This document shows, piece by piece, positions 6,253 through 13,359 of a stretch of DNA of 55,000 nt. A program made the translations under genes and the position numbers. The stretch lies in IMG/VR virus record IMGVR_UViG_3300046534_001090, positions 1-55,000 of that record. One strand, given 5' to 3'. The notes beneath the pieces are model-generated. The model did no database searches. It was given only the letters and a program-made list of their open reading frames with translations, and was not told the DNA's origin. The first letter of the stretch is position 1. Every line of letters starts with the position of its first letter. Source of the stretch: a virus.

Positions 6253-7770
6253 ATGGCCAGCAGAGACATAGTAAGATTACCAGTGAGATTAGCAGTAAGA
6301 TTGGCGGTTAGATATCCGGTGTTGCGCTACTTCCTTCCGTTTGATCCTGTGCTTAACAGCTTCGGAGAACTTGCCACAGCTTGGACGCCAGCGGGTGATT
6401 TTAAAGCTGAGATAAACTTTTCATCTACTACGAGTTCTGGTATTTACACACTTTTTGAAAGCAGTGTTGATACGGAGCTTCTCTTTTGGATTAGGGACGG
6501 AAAACTTCAAGCGTATGTTGGTAATGGATCAGGTTGGGTAGTTTCAGCATTTAATGGCGTTGCCACTGTAACAGACGGCAAGTGGCGCAAAGCGGGGCTT
6601 AGTAAAGTTGGCAGCCTTTATACTATTTTTCTTGACGATGTAGCAGAAAGCACAGTAACAAACGCCACGGCTGTTACACCGTCTGTGAGCCTTGCAGGTA
6701 GAAGATGGTCCGGCGGTAACTACTTCCCAGGCGTACTAGCAAACCCCAAACTAACAGACCTAGACACCCCCGCCAACTCTTTAGAATTTAAGCTAAACAA
6801 AGCGACCGGAACCTACGAGTTGCCGGTTGGTAATGTGACGGGCACTGATAAAGTGGTTAACGGCGATTTTAGTCAGGGTACTACGGACTGGACTGTTGCT
6901 AATGCAGGTGCCCAAAACTTAATTTCAGTTGTAGATAGCCAGTTAAATTTTGTAGGAGATGGTTCAGCGGCTTTTGCTCTTGCAGGTAGTGCACCAATGG
7001 CCTTACCGGTCGGTGAAACATTCCTTATTACTGCCGACATAATAGCCTTTTCAGGGGCTATGCGAATGCTACTTGTTTCGGGTAACGCATCAAAAAACAT
7101 AACTTCGACTGGCAAATTTGAGTGGCTTTACACTTCTACAAATGGGGGTAGTCACCCGATGGGTCCATCGTTTAATAATGATGCCAACGCCTCTATAATT
7201 ATTGATAATATCAAAGTTCAGTCATTAACCAACGCTCTCCTGTACAACAACATTCCCGAAGCAAGCAGATTTCAAGCGGGGCTTGTCGGGCGGGATTGGG
7301 AGGGCACTACTACGCTAGTGGCTAATGGTACTTTTGATACCGGTAGTGACTGGTCATTACAGTCGGGGGTTACGATTTCGGGTGGTAAGTTAGTAATAGA
7401 CTCGTCCACAACTTTCGCACCACTAGCGACTCAAAATCTGTCTTTAGCAGACGGGGGCACCTTTAGACTTCGAGCTACTGCAAGCGGGTACGTGGAAGGC
7501 ACTGTTAACGTCCGGCAAGGCACTTCGGGCTCTGGCAATATAATTGAGATGGAAGCGAATGGGGACTTCACACAAAAATTTGGGGGCATAGCGGCATCTA
7601 CACTGGGTATCCGATCTAGCGCGGGTGACACCGAGGCAAACTTAGACACTCTTTCAATCAAATGGTTTTTAGAGGCACCACCCCTGCCAATAGCCTTGTT
7701 CAATTCAAGTGGTATAATGACGTGCGATGGCACACTTTCGTGCTCAGAAATAATACCTTGCGGAGATTAA
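6253..7770 (+). CDS. Putative receptor-binding or surface protein with lectin-like and CBM-like domains
   Basis: A 505-residue protein. Residues about 40-175 look like a LamG/concanavalin-type domain (FLDDVAESTVTN, then SLAGRRWSGGNYFPGVLANP). Two further copies of a carbohydrate-binding-module-like unit follow, one starting NGDFSQGTTDWTV near residue 201 and one starting NGTFDTGSDWSLQSG near residue 358. The C-terminus is Cys-containing. The basic N-terminus (residues 1-25) may anchor it to the virion. This layout suits binding of host surface glycans. It is not next to the tail genes, so placement on the particle is inferred. Confidence 0.6.
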   Translation: MASRDIVRLPVRLAVRLAVRYPVLRYFLPFDPVLNSFGELATAWTPAGDFKAEINFSSTTSSGIYTLFESSVDTELLFWIRDGKLQAYVGNGSGWVVSAFNGVATVTDGKWRKAGLSKVGSLYTIFLDDVAESTVTNATAVTPSVSLAGRRWSGGNYFPGVLANPKLTDLDTPANSLEFKLNKATGTYELPVGNVTGTDKVVNGDFSQGTTDWTVANAGAQNLISVVDSQLNFVGDGSAAFALAGSAPMALPVGETFLITADIIAFSGAMRMLLVSGNASKNITSTGKFEWLYTSTNGGSHPMGPSFNNDANASIIIDNIKVQSLTNALLYNNIPEASRFQAGLVGRDWEGTTTLVANGTFDTGSDWSLQSGVTISGGKLVIDSSTTFAPLATQNLSLADGGTFRLRATASGYVEGTVNVRQGTSGSGNIIEMEANGDFTQKFGGIAASTLGIRSSAGDTEANLDTLSIKWFLEAPPLPIALFNSSGIMTCDGTLSCSEIIPCGD

Positions 7771-7773
7771 ATA

Positions 7774-8340
7774 ATGGCAATCCCAAATATAGAATGTGGC
7801 GTAACTACTGGTGCGGAACTTGCGACTAGAAATAACGCTGCAAAAGATTTAGCAGAGAGGGCCACCACTACTTATTGGTTCGATGCAAACGATGCTGCAA
7901 CAGCGTCTTCACCCATAGCTCATAGCGCCAACTCAACTACTACTTTTTTAACCAATGACGCAGCAGGTTCTAGCACTACGTTCTATAACCCCGATTCAAA
8001 AGCGGCGCTGTGGAACACAGCTACAAACAAGTTTGATTTTAGTAGCTTAAAAACTGGTGATACTGTCGAATTTAGAATTGACGTAAACATAGCAAACGCG
8101 GCGGCGCAGGAGATTAATCTAGTCATGGACCTTGCTGAAGGCAGCGGTAATGAGTATAGCTTAAACGTCAACCATACTTATTTTAAAACGGCCTCGTCAG
8201 GCGATCAGATTACCGCGATGTTTCGCGTGTACATGGGCGATGAGGATACTAGGACGGGGACGGCAAGGTTTAGACTTACGTCAATTGCAGCAACTACTGT
8301 AGTTGTTAATGGCTGGTTTTACCAGATTACGTCGGTTTAA
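7774..8340 (+). CDS. Putative virion surface protein, beta-rich
   Basis: A 188-residue protein rich in Thr, Ser, Ala and Asn with alternating strands and no signal peptide, characteristic of beta-sandwich or fibre-tip phage proteins. GGAG precedes ATG 7774. The gene lies four bases after the lectin-like gene, probably in one operon, which suggests a partner or head-fibre role. No specific family recognised. Confidence 0.5.
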   Translation: MAIPNIECGVTTGAELATRNNAAKDLAERATTTYWFDANDAATASSPIAHSANSTTTFLTNDAAGSSTTFYNPDSKAALWNTATNKFDFSSLKTGDTVEFRIDVNIANAAAQEINLVMDLAEGSGNEYSLNVNHTYFKTASSGDQITAMFRVYMGDEDTRTGTARFRLTSIAATTVVVNGWFYQITSV

Positions 8341-8357
8341 TAAAGGGACTAAATCTA

Positions 8358-8708
8358 ATGTATTACGCGTATCATATTGGTTTTATACCCCCGCAGCTAA
8401 CAGCCCTATACCCCCATCACGCGGTGTACGGAGGCTTGGCAATATTCGGTGAATCGATTGAAGCAATCACCGGGATAGCTCTTAAGCCCGAAGAGATCAA
8501 CAGCTACATTCACATGGCCCAGTCAGGGAATGAAGCTGACGAAGAACAAGCACGTACTGCTGCCGAAGACGCAATAAGGGAAGCATTGCAACTAGCTTTG
8601 ATGGAACCCGACAGCCGCGAGATTCGAGTAAACGGCAGTCAAGCCCAAACGCTGCATTCGGACTGGATGGCCTCACAGCCAGAGCAATATACAGAGATAG
8701 AACCATAA
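8358..8708 (+). CDS. Hypothetical protein downstream of surface-protein genes
   Basis: A 116-residue acidic protein. The N-terminus (YHIGFIPPQLTALYPHHAVYGG) is hydrophobic and aromatic, and the middle is helical and rich in Glu and Ala. AAAGGGA lies upstream of ATG 8358. No family recognised. Being directly behind two surface-protein candidates, it could be an assembly helper, but the sequence itself gives no support. Confidence 0.5.
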   Translation: MYYAYHIGFIPPQLTALYPHHAVYGGLAIFGESIEAITGIALKPEEINSYIHMAQSGNEADEEQARTAAEDAIREALQLALMEPDSREIRVNGSQAQTLHSDWMASQPEQYTEIEP

Positions 8709-8727
8709 ATATGCAAATCACTGAATA

Positions 8728-8755
8728 TTGGTATAATTAGCTTTTAATAATCATT
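8728..8755 (+). promoter_or_regulatory. Extended -10 promoter candidate with shared downstream motif
   Basis: TTGGTATAAT at 8728-8737 contains a perfect TATAAT with the TGn extension. TTTAATAATCATT follows at 8743-8755, identical to the motif at 3106-3118. The site sits in the 70-base gap before the 8779 gene. Confidence 0.55.
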
Positions 8756-8778
8756 GATCAAATAAACAGGGCGATAAC

Positions 8779-9087
8779 ATGAGATATTTTACAGCCACGA
8801 TAGCAGACGGAGCCAGTGCGGATATAGATGTTTCCATGCTTGGCCATGAAAGTGGATTTCAAGTCAGTGCGGTTGGTGCTGGTGTCCTTACTGTCAGCAC
8901 TGAAGAAGCAAATTTTACTGGCTTTGTGGAGCAATCAACCCAAACGGCTCAAACTAAGATCTATGACTTAGTGAATGTCAATACGGTTCGCTTGGCTGCT
9001 GCAGGATCTTCAATCATTTATAAGATTACAATGCTAGACAACAAGGCCAGCACCCCAACATCAAATTGGGATAATGCCGGGGTATAA
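8779..9087 (+). CDS. Small beta-rich hypothetical protein, probably structural
   Basis: A 102-residue protein of alternating hydrophobic and Thr/Ser strands (SAVGAGVLTVSTEEANFTGFVEQ split over several strands), without signal peptide. It is the first gene after the promoter candidate at 8728-8755 and may be expressed at a high level. The composition suits a decoration or fibre-base protein. No family recognised. Confidence 0.5.
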   Translation: MRYFTATIADGASADIDVSMLGHESGFQVSAVGAGVLTVSTEEANFTGFVEQSTQTAQTKIYDLVNVNTVRLAAAGSSIIYKITMLDNKASTPTSNWDNAGV

Positions 9088-9134
9088 ATATTACGGTTTA
9101 ACAAGTATTAAATTCAATGCACCAGGAGAAATGT

Positions 9135-9914
9135 ATGAATGATCAAGAAGTAGAAAAAGAAATCGAAGAGAAGGGCTTAAACGCCCCTAGAATCAGCTTA
9201 GAGCACGTAAATTCATTGATATCGATAGTTGAGTATCATGTATTTGCTAACTCTACACTAACAGTCTGCTGCATTACCCTTGATAACGGGTTTACGGTAA
9301 CCGGCGAATCTGCTTGTGCCAGCTATGAGAACTACAACAAGCAACTAGGCGAGAAGATAGCCTATGAAAAGGCCAAGTCTAAGATCTGGATGCTTGAGGG
9401 CTATCTGCTAAAGGATAAACTGCATAACGGGCCTCAAAATGATGAGCCTGTTGATCCAGAGGCTGAATATAAACCCTCCAAACTTAGACGCTCCCCGCTT
9501 AAAGTCGGCCCGACTGCAATTAAACAGCGTTCGCAGAGTATTTATGATGATGTTGGAATGTCAACTATGGCTGCAGACTACTTTACGGATTTCGGCAAGT
9601 TCTTTCCGGAACAGGGATCAAAGCCGACAAAACCCGCTGAAGATAATGTAATGCCATTCGAGCAGACAGCTCTTTGTGTCGATGGTCCTATGCTCGGGGA
9701 TAGAGTTAGTGAATATAGAAAATCTTGGAAAGTCGAAGATGGTAATGGAAATATTGAATACCATTTAGTTCGTTTTATTACTGATGATGGGTTTTGGGTG
9801 GCATGGGCTACAAACAAACATATCAATTTTTTAAAAGCTGTTGCTGGTTTGACTCAAGCTCTTGCTATGCGATCGGGTCGAGATCATAGCGCGGGCTCTC
9901 GGATCAAGAAATGA
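9135..9914 (+). CDS. N4 gp49/Sf6 gp66-like protein with C-terminal extension
   Basis: A 259-residue protein; ATG 9135 lies six bases after AGGAGAAA. Residues 15-100 match the N4 Gp49/Sf6 gene 66 family: strands around NSTLTVCCITLDNGFTVTG, then GESACASYENYN, GEKIAYEKAKSKIW and LEGYLL. The usual protein is about 100-130 residues, so this one carries roughly 140 extra residues, beginning with a basic linker and ending in a small folded segment (YHLVRFITDDGFWVAWATNK). Family function is unknown. Overlaps the next gene by four bases (ATGA). Confidence 0.8.
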   Translation: MNDQEVEKEIEEKGLNAPRISLEHVNSLISIVEYHVFANSTLTVCCITLDNGFTVTGESACASYENYNKQLGEKIAYEKAKSKIWMLEGYLLKDKLHNGPQNDEPVDPEAEYKPSKLRRSPLKVGPTAIKQRSQSIYDDVGMSTMAADYFTDFGKFFPEQGSKPTKPAEDNVMPFEQTALCVDGPMLGDRVSEYRKSWKVEDGNGNIEYHLVRFITDDGFWVAWATNKHINFLKAVAGLTQALAMRSGRDHSAGSRIKK

Positions 9915-10234
9915 ATAGGCGTCAATTCATAAAGAAAGCAGCAATAGGGGTGACTGGTGCTATGGTAGCCGGTCCTTCTATTGCGGCTATGTCTGCTGAT
10001 AAAGATCCTTTTTATGAGCTAGATGCCATGATGAAGATTATGATGGATAATCTGTACTATGCTTCTAATCCACCATTGATTGCTGATCATGTTCACGATG
10101 CTATGAAATTCGGGACAGCTATATTCAAGACTCCTGGGACGGCTATATTGAAAACTCATGGGCATAGCCTATCTGTGTATCGATCGAGCGCAAAGATACC
10201 ACTATCAAAGTTCTTGGGTTTAGACGATGAATAG
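9911..10234 (+). CDS. Small protein with twin-arginine-type signal peptide (1)
   Basis: A 107-residue protein. The N-terminus MNRRQFIKKAAIG fits the Tat motif (RRxFIK), followed by an uncharged hydrophobic stretch (AAIGVTGAMVAGPSIAAM) and a likely cleavage site near residue 27. The mature part is about 80 residues, without recognised domain. It overlaps both neighbours by four to eight bases, so it is co-translated with the gp49-like gene and a second Tat-like gene. Confidence 0.7.
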   Translation: MNRRQFIKKAAIGVTGAMVAGPSIAAMSADKDPFYELDAMMKIMMDNLYYASNPPLIADHVHDAMKFGTAIFKTPGTAILKTHGHSLSVYRSSAKIPLSKFLGLDDE

Positions 10235-10517
10235 GCGTAAATTTCTTTCTATGGCTATACAGGGGGCGGTAGCTGCTATTGCTGCCCCAAGTCTATTGGT
10301 TGCTGAAACCATGTCTGTAGGCGATAACGTCATTACTTTAGAGAATTTAAGAAATATGATTAGAGTTCTTCATGCTAATAAAGCGACTCCAATTACTTAT
10401 CTTGCTCCAATTAGTGGGTTTGTCTTTATAAATTCTTATCTTGAAGAAAACGGTAACTTTTCTGGCGTAGGTTCGCTTGAAATGCCTTGTAGATTTATTG
10501 AGAATAAAAATGAGTAA
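10227..10517 (+). CDS. Small protein with twin-arginine-type signal peptide (2)
   Basis: A 96-residue protein starting MNRRKFLSMAIQG, again a Tat-like RRKFL motif, then a hydrophobic stretch (AVAAIAAPSLLVA) and a possible cleavage site near residue 26. The mature portion does not resemble that of the preceding gene, so only the leader type is shared. The gene overlaps the start of terS by eight bases. Function unknown. Confidence 0.7.
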   Translation: MNRRKFLSMAIQGAVAAIAAPSLLVAETMSVGDNVITLENLRNMIRVLHANKATPITYLAPISGFVFINSYLEENGNFSGVGSLEMPCRFIENKNE

Positions 10518-11217
10518 GCTAATGGATCAGTTGGCATCCATCACTACTAAGAAGCCTACCGTTAAGAAGCCTGCTGCTAAGAAAGCGGTGCCTCGTAAAC
10601 GCAATCCAACCAAACCAGCTGCTAAGAAGCCTGCGCCTAAGACAGTTCCCAAGAAGGCCAAGGTTACCACCAGAACTATCAAGAAGCCTGCACTGCCAAA
10701 GGTAGCTAAACCTGCCCAAGACAAAGCAGAGAAGAATACCGGCTTTAAATTCCCCAAGGGTAACAAATACTGGCATCTTAGGACTAAGACTGGTCGTAAT
10801 TCCAAGTGGGATAATCCTCAACAGCTGTTAGATGACTGCATTAGCTACCTGGAGTGGGTGGATATGAACCCGCTATGGGAAGAGAAGCCATTTTCTTACC
10901 AAGGCGATATTGTTATTGCCAATGTAAATGTTATGCGAGCCGCTACGCTGAATGGATTGCAGATGCACATAGGGATTAGTGATCAAGGATGGCTTAATTA
11001 CAGGGTCAAGCCTGACTTTGTTGGGGTCATAGAGTATGTAGAGAAAGCAATCTATGAGCAAAAGTTCACTGGTGCTGCGGCTAACCTATTGAATGCAAAC
11101 ATAATTTCAAGAGAATTGGGCTTGGCAGACAAAAAAGAGCTTACCGGCGCTGGTGGTGGACCAATAAAAAGCATTACTCGGCAGATAGTTCAGCCCGAGC
11201 AATCTAACAATAATTAA
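10510..11217 (+). CDS. terS: Terminase small subunit with Lys/Pro/Ala-rich N-terminal tail
   Basis: A 235-residue protein from ATG 10510; the longer frame from 10477 overlaps the previous gene without need. Residues 12-70 are a low-complexity tail of KKP, AAKK and PAPK units, similar to histone H1 or bacterial HU-tail sequences. Residues 78-210 match a phage terminase small subunit family: NKYWHLRTKTGR, PLWEEKPFSYQGD, then KFTGAAANLLNANIISRELG. It recognises the packaging site and loads the large subunit. A large-terminase gene follows at 11651. Confidence 0.85.
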   Translation: MSKLMDQLASITTKKPTVKKPAAKKAVPRKRNPTKPAAKKPAPKTVPKKAKVTTRTIKKPALPKVAKPAQDKAEKNTGFKFPKGNKYWHLRTKTGRNSKWDNPQQLLDDCISYLEWVDMNPLWEEKPFSYQGDIVIANVNVMRAATLNGLQMHIGISDQGWLNYRVKPDFVGVIEYVEKAIYEQKFTGAAANLLNANIISRELGLADKKELTGAGGGPIKSITRQIVQPEQSNNN

Positions 11218-11235
11218 AAAATACATGAGGTTTTT

Positions 11236-11610
11236 ATGAGAACAGAATTATTGAAAGAAGCTCAGTTGCCAAGCATCCATAACTTCAGTGACAGAGTTAC
11301 CATTATGCGGGCTGATTACCAACGCTTTGTAAAAAGCTATGGGGCTCTTCTTTATTTCGCCTCAAGGGTGATTGGTATCAAAGAAGACAAAGTTACTGTT
11401 GTAAGTATGGAAACGTTTGAGGTTACAAGATTTAACAATCATAACCGCTACATTGAAAACCTTTCTTTTCCAGTTAGCTCTTACATTGAGGAAATAAACA
11501 AGCTCAAGAAAGAGAACCAAAGACTTAAAACTATTGTTGCTAGAAATTGTTTAGATGAAGATGTTAATGAGGTTAGAAGTAGTAAGAACCTCAATATTGA
11601 CTACCCATGA
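11236..11610 (+). CDS. Hypothetical protein with coiled-coil segment
   Basis: A 124-residue protein between the terminase subunit genes. A beta-rich first half (DKVTVVSMETFEVTRF) is followed by a short Lys/Glu coiled coil (IEEINKLKKENQRLK). A GAGGT Shine-Dalgarno lies seven bases before ATG 11236. No family recognised; insertion between terS and terL suggests an accessory gene. Confidence 0.6.
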   Translation: MRTELLKEAQLPSIHNFSDRVTIMRADYQRFVKSYGALLYFASRVIGIKEDKVTVVSMETFEVTRFNNHNRYIENLSFPVSSYIEEINKLKKENQRLKTIVARNCLDEDVNEVRSSKNLNIDYP

Positions 11611-11650
11611 ATATATGGCTCCTTATCAATCAGAAGACTAGCGGCAATTA

Positions 11651-12976
11651 ATGAATTTACAGATACCTACTGCTGAAGTCTTTGTTCCGCTGCTTGATCC
11701 AGCTAGATATAAAGGCGCTGATGGTGGTCGCGGTAGTGGTAAGTCTCACTTCTTTGCCGGCTTAGGTGTAGAGGATGCACTAAGGTTCCCAGGTGAGGCC
11801 GGTGAAGGAATGCGCTGGCTATGTGGGCGCGAGATACAGAAGAGCTTGCAGCAGTCTGCCAAACACCTGATCGAGACTAAGATTAATGATTTTGGTCTAG
11901 GCGAGAAAGATGGTTTCAAGATATTCAAAGATGTTATCCAGCTACCGGGCGATGGCATCTGCCTATTCCAAGGTCTTCAGGACCATACTTCGGAATCTAT
12001 TAAGTCTTTTGAAGGCATCCATAGATTCTGGAATGAGGAAGCTCAGACTACTTCAGCCCAGACTTTAAAGCTGATTAGGCCCACAATACGTTGGGAAGAC
12101 AAAGTTAGAGGATTAAAGTCTGAACTATGGTTCTCATGGAACGGTCGCAGAAAACTTGATCCAGTTGATATAATGTTCAAGGGTGGCAATCCTCCTACTG
12201 GCTCAAAGCACGTAAGATCCAACTGGAATCATAATCCATGGTTCCCGGATATCCTGAATCAAGAGAGAATGGACTGCCTAAATAATGACCCGGATCAGTA
12301 CGATCATATATGGGAAGGTGATTATGTGTCGGTAATGGAGGGAGCTTATTTTGCCAAACATCTTAAAGAGGCTCGGGCGCAGGGTCGTATCGGTCGTGTT
12401 GGTCCGGACCCTCTCATTACCTACAGAGCTTTCTGTGATTTGGGTGGTACTGGCGCTAGAGCTGATGCGTTTACTATCTGGATTGCTCAATTTGTAAACC
12501 GTGAAATAAGGGTGCTCAACTACTACGAGGCCCAAGGTCAGGATATGGCTACTCATATCACCTGGCTTAGAGCTAATGGCTACAATGAGCAGAATACGGG
12601 TATTTGGTTGCCGCACGATGGCAGCACGAATGATCGGGTGCATGATGTATCGTTTGAGTCAGCATTCAAGTCAGCAGGATTTGCGGTCGAAGTAATACCT
12701 AATCAGGGCAAAGGTGCAGCAAAGGCAAGGATTGAAGCGGGTAGACGGTTATTCCCGTTAATGTGGTTTAATGAAGATCCCTGCAGTGGTGGCCTTGATG
12801 CACTAGGATGGTATCACGAGAAGAAGGATGAGAAGAGGGACATCGGTCTAGGACCGGATCACGACTGGTCTAGCCACGGCGCTGATGCTTTTGGGCTCAT
12901 GGCTGTAGCGTATGAACAACCACGACAAAAATCAAAAAGGAAGGTAAACTCAGTCACTGATCACATGAATATTTAA
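11651..12976 (+). CDS. terL: Terminase large subunit
   Basis: A 441-residue packaging motor of the PBSX/terminase_3 type. The ATPase half shows Walker A GGRGSGKS near residue 26 and a Walker B-like FWNEEAQ near residue 126. The nuclease half shows CDLGGTGARADAFTIW near residue 262, whose Asp is the expected metal ligand, and DHDWSSHGADAF near residue 401 as a later metal-binding site. It drives DNA into the prohead and cuts the concatemer. Length fits the family. Confidence 0.95.
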   Translation: MNLQIPTAEVFVPLLDPARYKGADGGRGSGKSHFFAGLGVEDALRFPGEAGEGMRWLCGREIQKSLQQSAKHLIETKINDFGLGEKDGFKIFKDVIQLPGDGICLFQGLQDHTSESIKSFEGIHRFWNEEAQTTSAQTLKLIRPTIRWEDKVRGLKSELWFSWNGRRKLDPVDIMFKGGNPPTGSKHVRSNWNHNPWFPDILNQERMDCLNNDPDQYDHIWEGDYVSVMEGAYFAKHLKEARAQGRIGRVGPDPLITYRAFCDLGGTGARADAFTIWIAQFVNREIRVLNYYEAQGQDMATHITWLRANGYNEQNTGIWLPHDGSTNDRVHDVSFESAFKSAGFAVEVIPNQGKGAAKARIEAGRRLFPLMWFNEDPCSGGLDALGWYHEKKDEKRDIGLGPDHDWSSHGADAFGLMAVAYEQPRQKSKRKVNSVTDHMNI

Positions 12977-12993
12977 TTACAGGACGCCCTAGT

Positions 12994-13350
12994 ATGCCTA
13001 AATATGACTTACCCCCATTGCCAAAACCTGAAAAGGATGAAGAAATGGTAGAGAATATGCCTACTACCGGCATGAGCTCTAGCCCTAAATCGCCAGATAA
13101 ATGGCAGAGAACCATTAGTTTGCCTGTTAATGCCGCTATTTTAGAATCCATTAAAGTGGGTGATAATGTCAGCGTTACGCTTATGGGCGAAGTCCACGGC
13201 ACTCAGGACAGTGAAACCAGTGACGATGACTATGACTACAGCAACAACAAATCAATCCGCGTCATGGTGACTTCAATCGAGGCGTATCCTGAAGATATGG
13301 ATGCCATCGAAGAAGAAGACAGCATAATGCAAGGCTATGATCAGGGCTAG
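12994..13350 (+). CDS. Hypothetical head-region protein, possible capsid-associated
   Basis: A 118-residue protein with a Pro/Lys/Glu-rich start, a beta-rich core (SLPVNAAILESIKVGDNVSVTLMGEV split across strands) and an Asp/Glu-rich end. Proteins with this core lie between terminase and portal genes in many podoviruses; I suspect a capsid staple or stabilising role but cannot confirm it. Start ATG 12994 follows ACAGGA. Confidence 0.55.
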   Translation: MPKYDLPPLPKPEKDEEMVENMPTTGMSSSPKSPDKWQRTISLPVNAAILESIKVGDNVSVTLMGEVHGTQDSETSDDDYDYSNNKSIRVMVTSIEAYPEDMDAIEEEDSIMQGYDQG

Positions 13351-13359
13351 GCTAACTCT

